Part shown: in pieces, positions 1 through 8,304 of the stretch
Layout of the letters: every line of letters starts with the position of its first letter
Position numbering within the stretch: position 1 is the first letter of the stretch
From: an uncultured Azospirillum sp.
GTDB taxonomy: Bacteria > Pseudomonadota > Alphaproteobacteria > RF32 > CAG-239
Length of the DNA: 54,306 nucleotides
Assembly: GCA_902489795.1 (NCBI GenBank)
Contig: CABUBU010000011.1
Span: 1-54,306, forward strand
Reading direction: 5' to 3'
Notes under the pieces: generated by a model
Database searches by the model: none
Seen by the model: only the letters and a program-made list of their open reading frames with translations
Told to the model about the DNA's origin: nothing
Translations under genes and position numbers: made by a program

Positions 1-1
1 C

Positions 2-208
2 GAAAACAGGAGTAAAGCCGGAAGAAGCGGGACGGGATTGGGGGAAAATCGGAAATAAGAGCGAATGCGGGTATAAGGATGAAGGACAAAAACAGAAGTA
101 AAGCCGGAAGAACCGGGGCGGGATTGGGGAAAAATCGGAAACAAGAGCGAATGCGGGTATAAGGGTAAAGGACGAAAACAGGAGTAAAACCGGAAAAAAA
201 CGGGACAG
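2..208. repeat. 86-bp tandem repeat, about 2.4 copies
   Basis: A purine-rich unit starts at 2, 88 and 174, so the period is 86 bp. Units one and two differ at only a few positions; the third is cut short near 208. No reading frame with normal composition runs through it. It forms the outer part of a larger intergenic repeat that recurs in reverse complement near 25.6-26.1 kb. Confidence 0.85.
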
Positions 209-609
209 ACCAAAAGGAAGCAGGCGTTAGAGAAGGAATGAAAATAAGCGTACGTACGGGAAATGAAAAAAATGGAAAATACGGGGATCTAATCCGACAC
301 GGAAACTTCAGGACGGTTCGGCACGACGGTTTCGGGGCGGTTCTGCATAAAGGATTGCCGGAAAGGTATGGCAAATTCGGGAAAGTCCGACGCAGCAGGT
401 TCGAACGGGGTTGCATGATTTGGCAAGCTCAGCTTGGCAGCTCCAGATGAATTCGGCATGACAAAACTTGGCAAGTCGGCACGACGAACCGCTGCATCCG
501 CGGTTTACTTTTTACAAAAAAGCATTACAGAAAATCCGGCGGCAAAAAACAATCAGCCGCGACCAAAAGGAAAAGCCCCGAAAATATGCCGGCAAACGAC
601 CGGCGGCTC
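209..609. repeat. Intergenic composite repeat with degenerate TCATGCCGAA-type motifs
   Basis: This gene-free stretch downstream of recN contains several diverged copies of a short motif that reads TCATGCCGAA or TCGTGCCGAA on the minus strand (for example near 310-330 and 455-490). The short open frames here follow the repeat rather than a gene. The same combination, motif array next to a pyrimidine- or purine-rich tract, occurs at 25640-26100 in the opposite orientation, so this is probably a dispersed intergenic element. Confidence 0.6.
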
Positions 610-2274
610 TCACGCCGTCAGCAGCACCCGCGCCGCCGCCCTTGCTTCGTCGGTAATATGCTCGCCGGCCAGCATACGGGCAATTTCCTCAAACCGCGCC
701 GTCTTGTCCAGTTCATAAACATAAGTGGTCGTAACGTTGTCTGCCGTCTTTTTTTCCACTTTGAAATGGCTGTTGCCGCATGCGGCCACCTGCGGCGAAT
801 GAGTAACGGTCAGCACCTGCACCGTCTGCGCCAGCCGCGCCAGCCTTTCGCCGACCGCCTGTGCCGTCGCGCCGCCGACACCGGCGTCCACCTCGTCAAA
901 AATCATGGTTCGGCAACCTCCCGTTTCCGCCAGGTTAACCTTTAAAGCCAACATAAAACGCGCCAGTTCGCCGCCCGAAGCGATTTTGTTGAGCGGTCCC
1001 TGCGGCGAATTGGGGTTGGTGGAAACGGTGAAAGCAACAGAGTCAACGCCGTTTTCGCTCCAGGAACTTTCCGGCAGACGTTCAATGCGGGTAACGAAAC
1101 GCGCCTTTTCCATTTTGAGCGGCGGCAATTCTTCCATCACTTTCCAATCCAGCTGAGCCGCCGCCTGTCGTCTTTTCTCGCTCAAATCTTCCGCCGCGGC
1201 AACATAAGCCAGCCGGCATTCTTCTTCCCGTTTCAGGCATTCGTTCAAACCGTCTTCGCCCAGCTCTATTTTTTCCAGCTTCTGCCGCATGTCGGCCAGC
1301 ACCGCCGGCAGTTCGTCGATCGTCGTCTGGTGTTTGCGCGCCGCCGCCCGCAGAGCAAACAGCCGCTGTTCGATCATATCAATCTCGTTTTGGCTGAGGC
1401 TGATGGCCGAACTGGCTTCCTCAATCTGGCGGATGCACTCGTCGGCGTTGATCAGGGTTTGTTCCAGAATTTCGGCAATGCCGTCGTATTTTCCCTCCAC
1501 CAGCCGATTGGCGCGGTCTATTGCCCCCTGGGCATGACGCACGGCCGACAGCACGTCGGCGCCCAAGGTCAGGCTGCCATAGGCGGCGTTCAGGTTTTCC
1601 AGCAGTTTTTCGGCGTTCATCATTTCCGTCCGGCGGGCGGAAAGCTCCGCTTCTTCGCCGGCGACCGGGTTCAACTTTTCCAGTTCGTCAACCCAGCAGC
1701 GAAGGTTTTCCTCATCAGTTTTGGCCTTATTCAGATTCTCTTCAAAAGCCCGGCACTCTTCCGCCGCCTGCCGGTAAAACGCATATTTTTCCCGCACTTC
1801 GGCGCAGGCTTCCGGATATTTGCCGTAGCCATCCAGAATGTCGCGATGGGAAGCGGGGTTAAGCAACCCCTGATTGTCAAACTGGCCATGCACTTCCACC
1901 AAAACGCGGCCGAACTCCTTTAAGACCTTCAGCGACACCGGCTGATCGTTGACAAAGATTTTACCCCGGCCGTTTACGTCCAGCGTGCGTTTGATCATCA
2001 GTTCGCCTTCCAGATCCAGGTCATATTTTTCCGCCAGTTTGTAAAGCGGATGGCCGGCCGGCGGCAGACTGAATGCGGCGGTTACGCTCAGTTTGTCTTC
2101 ACCGCGACGGATCAGCGAAGTTTCCGCCCGGCTGCCCAGCACCAGCCCGAGGGAATCGAGCAGGATCGACTTGCCGGCGCCGGTTTCCCCCGTCAGCACA
2201 CTGAAACCGGCCGAAAACTCAAGATCCAGCCGGTCGATGAGCACCACATTGCGGATGGACAGTGAGCAGAGCAT
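610..2274 (-). CDS. recN: DNA repair protein RecN
   Basis: This is an SMC-like ATPase of 554 residues, the usual RecN length, that acts in double-strand break repair. The Walker A motif GETGAGKS lies at residues 29-36. Coiled-coil arms fill the middle. The C-terminal head has the ABC signature (NKIASGGELARFMLALK), a Walker B motif (MIFDEVDAGVGG) and a switch histidine (TVTHSPQVAA). It starts 2 bp after the bamD stop codon, so lpxC, bamD and recN form one transcription unit, a common alphaproteobacterial arrangement. Nothing unusual was seen in the protein. Confidence 0.97.
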   Translation of the reverse strand: MLCSLSIRNVVLIDRLDLEFSAGFSVLTGETGAGKSILLDSLGLVLGSRAETSLIRRGEDKLSVTAAFSLPPAGHPLYKLAEKYDLDLEGELMIKRTLDVNGRGKIFVNDQPVSLKVLKEFGRVLVEVHGQFDNQGLLNPASHRDILDGYGKYPEACAEVREKYAFYRQAAEECRAFEENLNKAKTDEENLRCWVDELEKLNPVAGEEAELSARRTEMMNAEKLLENLNAAYGSLTLGADVLSAVRHAQGAIDRANRLVEGKYDGIAEILEQTLINADECIRQIEEASSAISLSQNEIDMIEQRLFALRAAARKHQTTIDELPAVLADMRQKLEKIELGEDGLNECLKREEECRLAYVAAAEDLSEKRRQAAAQLDWKVMEELPPLKMEKARFVTRIERLPESSWSENGVDSVAFTVSTNPNSPQGPLNKIASGGELARFMLALKVNLAETGGCRTMIFDEVDAGVGGATAQAVGERLARLAQTVQVLTVTHSPQVAACGNSHFKVEKKTADNVTTTYVYELDKTARFEEIARMLAGEHITDEARAAARVLLTA

Positions 2275-2276
2275 GG

Positions 2277-3023
2277 CTATTTTTTACCTTTGACGATTTT
2301 TTGCGCCTTGGCCGTCCAACTGCCTTCGGGATAATTGTAACTCAGCACCTCATAAGCCCGCGCCGCTTCTCCGGACATGCCGAGGATGGTATAAATTTCC
2401 GCTTGGCGGTAAAGGGCTTCCTCGACATAACCGGTTTTGTTGTAGTTGTTGACCACGACCGAAAAACGGTTCAGGGCGGAAAGATAGTTTTTCCGGTTGA
2501 GATAATAACGCCCGACTTCCATTTCCTTGCCGGCCAGATTGTCGCGCGCCAGCACCATTTTCTGTCTGGCATCGGCAGCGTATTTGCTGTCCGGGAAACG
2601 ACCAACCAGCTGATTGAAAGCCTCCAGAGCCTGGCGGGTTTCGCCCTGCTCGCGGTTAACGTCGGAAATCTGGTCGTAATAACAAATCGCTTTCAGATAA
2701 TAAGCATAGGCTACGTTCTGATTGCCGGGATGGAAACGGATAAAACGATCCAGCGCCATCACCGCGTCGTCGTAGCTCTCATTTTTATAATAGGCATAGG
2801 CACCCATGATTTTAGCGTCGGTTGCCCAGCGGGAATAGGGATATTCCAGTTCCACTTTTTCAAAAGTTTCCGCTGCCTTTTTGTAGCGTGTTTCATCAAG
2901 ATAATCATGGGCTTTGTTATAGAGCTGCTCGGCCGTCATTTTGTCGTAATCGACATCGTCGGAAGCGCAGCCGAACAACAGCGCGGAAGCAAACAACAAA
3001 GACAACAACTTGCATTTTTTCAT
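2277..3023 (-). CDS. bamD: Outer membrane assembly lipoprotein BamD
   Basis: A 248-residue lipoprotein. The lipobox LFGC places the lipidated cysteine at residue 19, and TPR-like helical repeats follow (YxxAxxxF patterns, as in YKKAAETFEKVELEYP). BamD is a subunit of the BAM complex that inserts beta-barrel proteins into the outer membrane, so the cell has a Gram-negative envelope. The gene lies between lpxC (4 bp upstream) and recN (2 bp downstream) on the same strand, so the three are very likely co-transcribed. The length is normal for the family. Confidence 0.95.
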   Translation of the reverse strand: MKKCKLLSLLFASALLFGCASDDVDYDKMTAEQLYNKAHDYLDETRYKKAAETFEKVELEYPYSRWATDAKIMGAYAYYKNESYDDAVMALDRFIRFHPGNQNVAYAYYLKAICYYDQISDVNREQGETRQALEAFNQLVGRFPDSKYAADARQKMVLARDNLAGKEMEVGRYYLNRKNYLSALNRFSVVVNNYNKTGYVEEALYRQAEIYTILGMSGEAARAYEVLSYNYPEGSWTAKAQKIVKGKK

Positions 3024-3027
3024 GTTT

Positions 3028-3882
3028 TTACACCAATTCGTAATTTGACTGATCGCTGAACAAAACCTTCAGCAGTTGATTGTTGTGAAAATGACCGGTC
3101 TTAAAAGCATTCAGTTCGCCCAAAATCCGGTAACCGGAAGTATAAAGATCCCCGACGGCGTCCAAAACCTTGTGGTTGACGCATTCGCGCGGATGACGCA
3201 GACCTTCGGGGTTTAACACCGTTTCGCCGTCAAGAACCACGGCGTTCTCCAGACTGCCGCCCTTAATCAGTCCGATCGACTGCAGGTAGTCAACCTGATA
3301 TTTTTCGCAGAATGTGCGGCAGGGGGCGATTTCCGCGGCAAAAAGCTCCGGCGTGATCTCGCCTTCAAAAACCTGATGACCGACAATTTTGGATGGAAAA
3401 TCAATTTCAAAACGGATTTTCAGTCCCTTATCATAAGGTTTCAGCACCGCATGGTTGCCTTTGTCGTCGGCAAAAGACACTTCTTTTAGGATTTTCAGAT
3501 ATTTTCGCGGAGCGCTCTGTTCTTTTAACGGAACGTTTTGCAAAGCCTTATACAGCACTTCGGCGCTGCCGTCCATGATCGGCAGTTCGGGGTTGTTGAC
3601 CTCAACCAGCACATTATCGATGCCGCGGACATAGAGCGCGCTCATCAGGTGCTCTATGGTGCTGACGACGTTTTTGCCGTCGCTGCCGAGACAGGTGCAG
3701 TTGCGGGTGTCAACCACCTTCGACCACAAAGCCGGCAGCGCGGGGGCGTCCGGCAGATCCGAACGCTTGAAGACAATGCCGGAATTTTCCGCCAGAGGTT
3801 TGAAGACCAGTTTCGACTTCAGCCCCGAATGGAGTCCGAGCCCTTCGATTTCAAACTGTTGTCCGATTGTCTGCTGCCGCAT
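3028..3882 (-). CDS. lpxC: UDP-3-O-acyl-N-acetylglucosamine deacetylase LpxC
   Basis: This zinc enzyme carries out the committed step of lipid A synthesis. The protein is 284 residues from the ATG at 3882, which has a strong GGAGGAG ribosome binding site. An in-frame extension up to 3984 would run into the RNase P RNA gene and is rejected. Zinc ligands are visible at H78 (STIEHL) and at H237 and D241 (NHKVLDAVGD), with the catalytic histidine in KTGHFHNN near 264. It lies only about 25 bp downstream of rnpB on the same strand. In many genomes lpxC follows ftsZ at the end of the division cluster, but here it abuts rnpB and mraZ. Confidence 0.96.
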   Translation of the reverse strand: MRQQTIGQQFEIEGLGLHSGLKSKLVFKPLAENSGIVFKRSDLPDAPALPALWSKVVDTRNCTCLGSDGKNVVSTIEHLMSALYVRGIDNVLVEVNNPELPIMDGSAEVLYKALQNVPLKEQSAPRKYLKILKEVSFADDKGNHAVLKPYDKGLKIRFEIDFPSKIVGHQVFEGEITPELFAAEIAPCRTFCEKYQVDYLQSIGLIKGGSLENAVVLDGETVLNPEGLRHPRECVNHKVLDAVGDLYTSGYRILGELNAFKTGHFHNNQLLKVLFSDQSNYELV

Positions 3883-3907
3883 GTTCTCCTCCGCAATATA
3901 TAAAAAA

Positions 3908-4311
3908 GCAGGCAGTCTGTAAGCCGGGTTCTGTATTCCACTATCTTTGCCCGAAAGCAAGGGTTGGAATTGATAGCCATTCATCTTGGCGGCCCGTTGC
4001 CGAACCGCTCAGTGCGACCTACCTCTGGAGCAGAGTGGAAACGCTCCGTATAACCGGTCAGTAAAAAACCGGCCCTCCTAACTTGGTCTTGCTTCAAACA
4101 GGGTTTACCTCAGGCCAAAACCGTTGCCGGCTTTGCGGTGAGCTCTTACCTCGCCTTTTCAACCTTACCGGGCATGCCCGGCGGTAATTTTCTGCGGCAC
4201 TTTCCCTTGGATTTCTCCAGCCGGACGTTATCCGGTGTTTTGTTTCCATGAAGCCCGGACTTTCCTCATCAGCGGATTTTCCTTTCCCTGACGCGGCTAT
4301 CCGACCGCCTT
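3908..4311 (-). ncRNA. rnpB: RNase P RNA (M1 RNA)
   Basis: The minus strand carries the conserved 5' block GAGGAAAGTCCGGGCTTCAT and the 3' block AGAACCCGGCTTACAGACTG. The P1 helix is visible: AGGCGGTC at the 5' end (4303-4310) pairs over all 8 bases, with one G-U, with GACTGCCT at the 3' end (3910-3917). A T-rich run follows the 3' end. About 400 nt is normal for a type A bacterial RNase P RNA, which processes tRNA 5' ends. The ends are set by the P1 helix and may be off by a few bases. Confidence 0.96.
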
Positions 4312-4318
4312 GAGATAG

Positions 4319-4347
4319 AAATTAATCTGATCGCGGGATAAAAGCAA
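4319..4347 (-). promoter_or_regulatory. Promoter of rnpB
   Basis: On the minus strand, TTGCTT (4342-4347) and TAATTT (4319-4324) are 17 bp apart. This puts the start of transcription at about 4311, exactly where the P1 helix predicts the RNA 5' end. Confidence 0.7.
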
Positions 4348-4641
4348 GCGAAATCTGGCGCCGTCCTCAAAAAACAAAACCGGACAAACGAACGGCAATG
4401 ACAAAAAAAATGCCGACGGACGTTTTTTTGTCATACGGACAGACTCGGCAAAACGCCGGTCGCACGGACGGACGGCCGCGGACGGCTTCGTTTTCGCCGC
4501 CGGCAGCGGTTTTGCGCAGGTTTGCGAAAATTTTTTATAAAAAAAACATTTTTTGTCACAAAGCGCAAACTCCCGGCCGACAACAGATTGCCGGCAAAAG
4601 CCGACCGGAAGTCTCAGAACAAACGGCGAACAGTTAACAAT
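4348..4641. other. rnpB-mraZ intergenic region with a perfect inverted repeat
   Basis: There is no convincing gene here; a 79-codon open frame has an unlikely composition. A perfect 12-bp inverted repeat, ATGACAAAAAAA at 4398-4409 and TTTTTTTGTCAT at 4423-4434, flanks a 13-nt loop. With A and T runs in the arms it could act as a terminator on either strand and insulate the two divergent units. AT-rich runs continue near 4535-4560. Confidence 0.5.
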
Positions 4642-4677
4642 TCCCTAAAAATTCCCATTGATTCCCAAATTTTCCCA
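4642..4677. promoter_or_regulatory. MraZ-binding boxes in the mraZ promoter
   Basis: On the minus strand TGGGA occurs at 4673-4677, 4663-4667 and 4653-4657, each separated by 5 bp, with a weaker AGGGA at 4642-4646. MraZ is known to bind TGGGN repeats spaced by 5 bp in the promoter of its own operon. The likely -10 element is CATAAT at 4686-4691, so the boxes cover the -35 region, which fits autorepression. Relative to mraZ the boxes point backwards. Confidence 0.8.
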
Positions 4678-4722
4678 TGATATACCATAATCTTAGAAAA
4701 ACAGGGCAACAAACAGGAAAAA

Positions 4723-5199
4723 ATGACGGTGAGAAAAACGTTTCTCTTTATGGACACCATAAGCAACAAGGTAGACGCCAAAGGTCGCGTTTCCCTGCCG
4801 TCAGACTACCGCGCAATCGTTAAGGAATTGTCAACGGAAATCGTTTGTTACCGCAGCCTGAGTTCTCCCTGTATTGAGGGCTGCACCGAGGAACTGCTGG
4901 AAAAACTGGCCAGCGAGATGGAAACCTCGCTCGATTTTTTCTCCCAGACTCAGGACGACCTCACCAACCTCATCTTCGGCGACGCCCGCCGTTTTACGTT
5001 CGACAGCACTGGCCGTATTTCGCTTTCGGAAAAACTGCTGAAACATGCCGAAATCACCGACACGGCGGTTTTTGTCGGCAAAGGACGCAAATTTCAGATA
5101 TGGAACCCGGAAAACTGGGCGAAGGAAGAAGCCCGCATTCGCGCCGAGGTTTTGAAAAACCGGCCTTCGCTCCGGCCGTCGGGAGGCGCCGATGAATAA
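4723..5199 (+). CDS. mraZ: Transcriptional regulator MraZ
   Basis: A 158-residue AbrB-fold DNA-binding protein with two SpoVT-like repeats. The first has the family signature NKVDAKGRVSLPSDYR (about residues 14-29) and the second FDSTGRISLSEKLLKHA. It regulates the division and cell-wall operon that it heads. The ATG at 4723 is preferred because AGGAA precedes it; the in-frame ATG at 4750 has no ribosome binding site. Its last codons overlap the start of rsmH by 8 bp. TGGGA boxes just upstream imply autoregulation. Confidence 0.95.
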   Translation: MTVRKTFLFMDTISNKVDAKGRVSLPSDYRAIVKELSTEIVCYRSLSSPCIEGCTEELLEKLASEMETSLDFFSQTQDDLTNLIFGDARRFTFDSTGRISLSEKLLKHAEITDTAVFVGKGRKFQIWNPENWAKEEARIRAEVLKNRPSLRPSGGADE

Positions 5200-6124
5200 C
5201 ACCGTCAAGCACATACCGGTTCTGCTGAACGAAGTGCTGGAGGCGCTTGCGCCGCAGGCGGGCAAAACCTATGTCGACGCCACTTTCGGCAACGGCGGTT
5301 ACTCGGAAGCCGTTCTCAAGGCCGCCGACTGCCGGCTGATCGCCGTTGACCGAGACCCCAACGTACGGCCGCGGGCCGAGGAACTCAAAAGCGTTTACGG
5401 CAGCCGTTTTGACTTTCGTCCCGGCCGTTTCGGCGACATTGAACGACTGATCCAAGAACCGGTTGACGGCATCGTCTTTGACATCGGCGTGTCTTCCATG
5501 CAAATTGATCAGGCCGAACGCGGCTTTTCCTACAACAAGGACGCCGCGCTTGACATGCGGATGTCGTGCACCGGAATTTCCGCCGCCGACATCGTTAACA
5601 CGTACGGCGAAAAAGAACTGGCCGACCTTATCTACCGTTTCGGCGAAGAACGCAAATCGCGTCAGATCGCCGCAAAAATCGTCGAAGCCCGCAAAACCGC
5701 GCCGGTTGCCACTACCCGGCAGCTGGCAGAGATCATTTATCAGGTCATTTTCAAAAAACCGGGACAGCCCGATCCGGCAACCCGCACTTTTCAGGCCTTG
5801 AGAATCGCCGTCAACGACGAACTGGGCGAACTGGAACGCGGACTGGCGGGCGGACTTTCCGCGTTAAAACCGGGCGGCCGTCTGGCCGTGGTTACCTTCC
5901 ACTCGCTGGAAGACCGCATCGTCAAAAACTTCTTTAAACAAAAAGCGGGCAAGAACGAAGGCGTTTCCCGCTATCTGCCGAAAGCCGCAACGGCGGCACC
6001 GGCCGAACTGGCCTTTTGTTCTAAGGCCGTGCCGCCGACGGCGGCGGAAATCGAAGCCAACCCCCGCGCACATTCGGCCAAACTTCGTTACGCAATTAAA
6101 AATGATAAGGAGACAGGACAATGA
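5192..6124 (+). CDS. rsmH: 16S rRNA m4C1402 methyltransferase RsmH (MraW)
   Basis: This SAM-dependent enzyme methylates N4 of cytidine 1402 in 16S rRNA. It has 310 residues. The N-terminus has the family opening HIPVLLNEVL, then the SAM-binding loop DATFGNGGYS (residues 29-38). Further motifs are DIGVSSMQID, the helical insertion with TRTFQALRIAVNDEL, and VVTFHSLEDRIVKNFF near the C-terminus. It overlaps mraZ by 8 bp and ftsL by 4 bp, so translation of the cluster is probably coupled. Confidence 0.97.
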   Translation: MNNTVKHIPVLLNEVLEALAPQAGKTYVDATFGNGGYSEAVLKAADCRLIAVDRDPNVRPRAEELKSVYGSRFDFRPGRFGDIERLIQEPVDGIVFDIGVSSMQIDQAERGFSYNKDAALDMRMSCTGISAADIVNTYGEKELADLIYRFGEERKSRQIAAKIVEARKTAPVATTRQLAEIIYQVIFKKPGQPDPATRTFQALRIAVNDELGELERGLAGGLSALKPGGRLAVVTFHSLEDRIVKNFFKQKAGKNEGVSRYLPKAATAAPAELAFCSKAVPPTAAEIEANPRAHSAKLRYAIKNDKETGQ

Positions 6125-6504
6125 ATACAACAAAATCTGCCGCCATCTGCCTGTGGGCAGCCTTAACCGTTTTAACTGCCGTCATTTTCGCAACCTTCAT
6201 CATGAAAAACCAGGTTCAGGACCTGGAAAAGGAACTGAACCGCATCAATCGTGACATCAGCGAAGACATCAAAACCATCCATATCTTGAAAGCCGAATGG
6301 AGCCATCTCAACAATCCCGAAAGGCTGCGCAGTCTGGCACAAAAGCATATTGAGCTAAACCCGGTCAAGGCCGAGCAAATCATCAGCTACGCCGCCCTGC
6401 CGTTCGACTACGAACCCGACCGCAAAATGCTGGCTCGTCGGAACCTGAACAGCATTGCCGCCCGCAACAAAGAGCTGCGTCGTTTGGCCAAAGCCGAACG
6501 CTAA
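6121..6504 (+). CDS. ftsL: Cell division protein FtsL
   Basis: A 127-residue bitopic protein with one transmembrane segment at about residues 8-27, then a coiled coil (VQDLEKELNRINRDISEDI) and the motif NNPERLRSLAQKHI, typical of FtsL and FtsB-like divisome proteins. FtsL joins FtsQ and FtsB to activate septal peptidoglycan synthesis. Sequence similarity in this family is low, so the call rests on the layout (rsmH-ftsL-ftsI) as well as the topology. The start overlaps the rsmH stop by 4 bp (ATGA). Confidence 0.85.
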   Translation: MNTTKSAAICLWAALTVLTAVIFATFIMKNQVQDLEKELNRINRDISEDIKTIHILKAEWSHLNNPERLRSLAQKHIELNPVKAEQIISYAALPFDYEPDRKMLARRNLNSIAARNKELRRLAKAER

Positions 6505-6523
6505 AACGGGAAACGGAAATAAA

Positions 6524-8260
6524 ATGGCGAAGCTGTGGGCAAAAAAGGAAAAAAACAAGTTTTATCTGCCGGGCGAAGAAATCAAAGTCAACCGGAATTT
6601 CGCCTTTTCCGGTTTTGACTTGGAAAAAGACCCGCTGTCGGCCTGCAAAAACCGTATGCTGCTGGCCGTTTTCGGGTTTATCTTGGTTTATGTCATCATT
6701 GCCGTGCGCACGCTCGGCATCTGCATCAGCGGTTTTTCGCCCGACGACGGAAACGGGGAAAAAGAACTGCCCCAGCTCAAAATAGAAAACCCGATCACCC
6801 GCGCCGACGTCACCGACCGCAACGGCACCATCATCGCCACTTCGCTGCCGACTGCCAATCTCTTTGCCCATCCGCGCAAGATCAGGGACAAGGAAAAAGT
6901 GGCGGCCAAACTGAGCGAATACATCCCCGACATGCTTTATGAGGAAATTCTCGAACAGCTGGAAAAAAACAGCAATTTCGTCTACATCAAGCGCAACCTC
7001 TCCCTTGCCCAGCGTTACCAGATCTATGCCTTGGGCATTCAGGGGCTGGGTTTTGAAGACGTGGAAAAAAGAGTCTATCCGCAAAAGAACCTTTTCTCCC
7101 ATATTCTGGGCAAAACCAACATTGACAACATCGGCATTTCCGGACTGGAAAAACAGTTGGACAATCGCCTGACCAGTTCCGACGTGCCGCTGCAGCTGAC
7201 GATCGATTCCGGCGTGCAGGACACGATCAGGGAAAAACTCGCCGCCGCCGTGAAAAAATATAACGCCGCCGGCGCCTCGGCCATTCTGATGGACGTCAAC
7301 AACGGCGAAATCATCGCCATGATCTCGCTGCCGGATTTTGATCCCAACCTCAGCGGCAACCCGGACGAACGCAGCCAGTTCAACTTTACAACCAAAGGAC
7401 TTTACGAACCCGGTTCGGTGTTTAAAATCTTCAATGCCGCCCTCGGGCTCGAAAGCGGCAAGATCAAACTTTCCGACCGTTTTGACGCCACCAAACCGCT
7501 CAAGCTGAAATATAACACCATCAAAGACTACCGCGGCGAAAACCGGTGGCTCGACCTGCAGGAAATTCTGATTTATTCTTCCAACATCGGCTCGGCTCAA
7601 ATCGCACTGAAAGTCGGTCAGGACGAACAGAAAAAGTTTTTGCGCAAAATGGGGCTGTTTGATCCGCTCGATTCGTTTGAAGTTACCGAAAAAGCCGCGC
7701 CCAGCCTGCCCAGCCGCTGGGGCGAGGCAACAACCGCAACGGTTTCCTACGGTTACGGCGTTTCGGTCACGCCGCTGCACATCATTGCCTCATTTGCCGC
7801 CATCGTCAACGGCGGCATCTACCATGCCCCTACGCTTTTAAAAAATCATCATAACGAGGGACATCGGGTCATTTCAGCCAAAACATCGGTAGCTATGCGC
7901 AAGCTTTTGCGCAGCGTCGTCACCAAGGGTTCCGGCCGGCGCGCCAACGTGCCCGGCTATGAGGTCGCGGGCAAGACCGGCACCGCCAACAAACTGGTCA
8001 ACGGCCACTACATCGACAAAAAGGTGATGACTTCGTTTGTCGCCACTTTCCCGGTTTCCAACCCGCGTTACGCCCTGTTCCTGATGATGGACGAACCCAA
8101 GGCCTCAAAAGAGACCGCCTGGTTTGCCACCTCCGGCTGGAACACGGTGCCGACCGCCGGGGAAATCATTTCCGCCATCGCCCCGCAGCTCAATGTCAAA
8201 GCCAATTACGATTTAAATGAAAAACGCGCGCAGTTGATTGAAGCGTCCTATTCGCGCTAA
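6524..8260 (+). CDS. ftsI: Septal transpeptidase FtsI (PBP3)
   Basis: A class B penicillin-binding protein of 578 residues that cross-links septal peptidoglycan. It has one N-terminal membrane anchor (about residues 45-65), a dimerisation domain starting at ITRADVTDRNGTIIATS, and a transpeptidase domain. The catalytic motifs are SVFK (serine near 297), SSN (near 351) and KTGT (near 483). The ATG at 6524 is chosen over an upstream in-frame codon inside ftsL. The cluster stops here: murE, which usually follows, is absent, and an opposite-strand gene begins 44 bp later. Confidence 0.95.
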   Translation: MAKLWAKKEKNKFYLPGEEIKVNRNFAFSGFDLEKDPLSACKNRMLLAVFGFILVYVIIAVRTLGICISGFSPDDGNGEKELPQLKIENPITRADVTDRNGTIIATSLPTANLFAHPRKIRDKEKVAAKLSEYIPDMLYEEILEQLEKNSNFVYIKRNLSLAQRYQIYALGIQGLGFEDVEKRVYPQKNLFSHILGKTNIDNIGISGLEKQLDNRLTSSDVPLQLTIDSGVQDTIREKLAAAVKKYNAAGASAILMDVNNGEIIAMISLPDFDPNLSGNPDERSQFNFTTKGLYEPGSVFKIFNAALGLESGKIKLSDRFDATKPLKLKYNTIKDYRGENRWLDLQEILIYSSNIGSAQIALKVGQDEQKKFLRKMGLFDPLDSFEVTEKAAPSLPSRWGEATTATVSYGYGVSVTPLHIIASFAAIVNGGIYHAPTLLKNHHNEGHRVISAKTSVAMRKLLRSVVTKGSGRRANVPGYEVAGKTGTANKLVNGHYIDKKVMTSFVATFPVSNPRYALFLMMDEPKASKETAWFATSGWNTVPTAGEIISAIAPQLNVKANYDLNEKRAQLIEASYSR

Positions 8261-8304
8261 AAAAACATCTGCCGGCAAAAAAGTTCGGGAGGAACGCGGG
8301 CGTT

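Noticed and set aside
289..474. 61-codon minus-strand frame near the left end
   Set aside because: It is produced by the repeated TCATGCCGAA motif.
3883..3984. N-terminal extension of LpxC
   Set aside because: It overlaps the 3' end of RNase P RNA, and a strong ribosome binding site precedes the ATG at 3882.
4398..4637. 79-codon open frame between rnpB and mraZ
   Set aside because: Its start lies in an inverted repeat, it has no ribosome binding site and its composition is unlike the genes around it.
6383..7780. 465-codon open frame antisense to ftsI
   Set aside because: The plus strand encodes all FtsI motifs; the antisense translation is Phe/Val/Gly-rich with no domain and is a codon-bias shadow.
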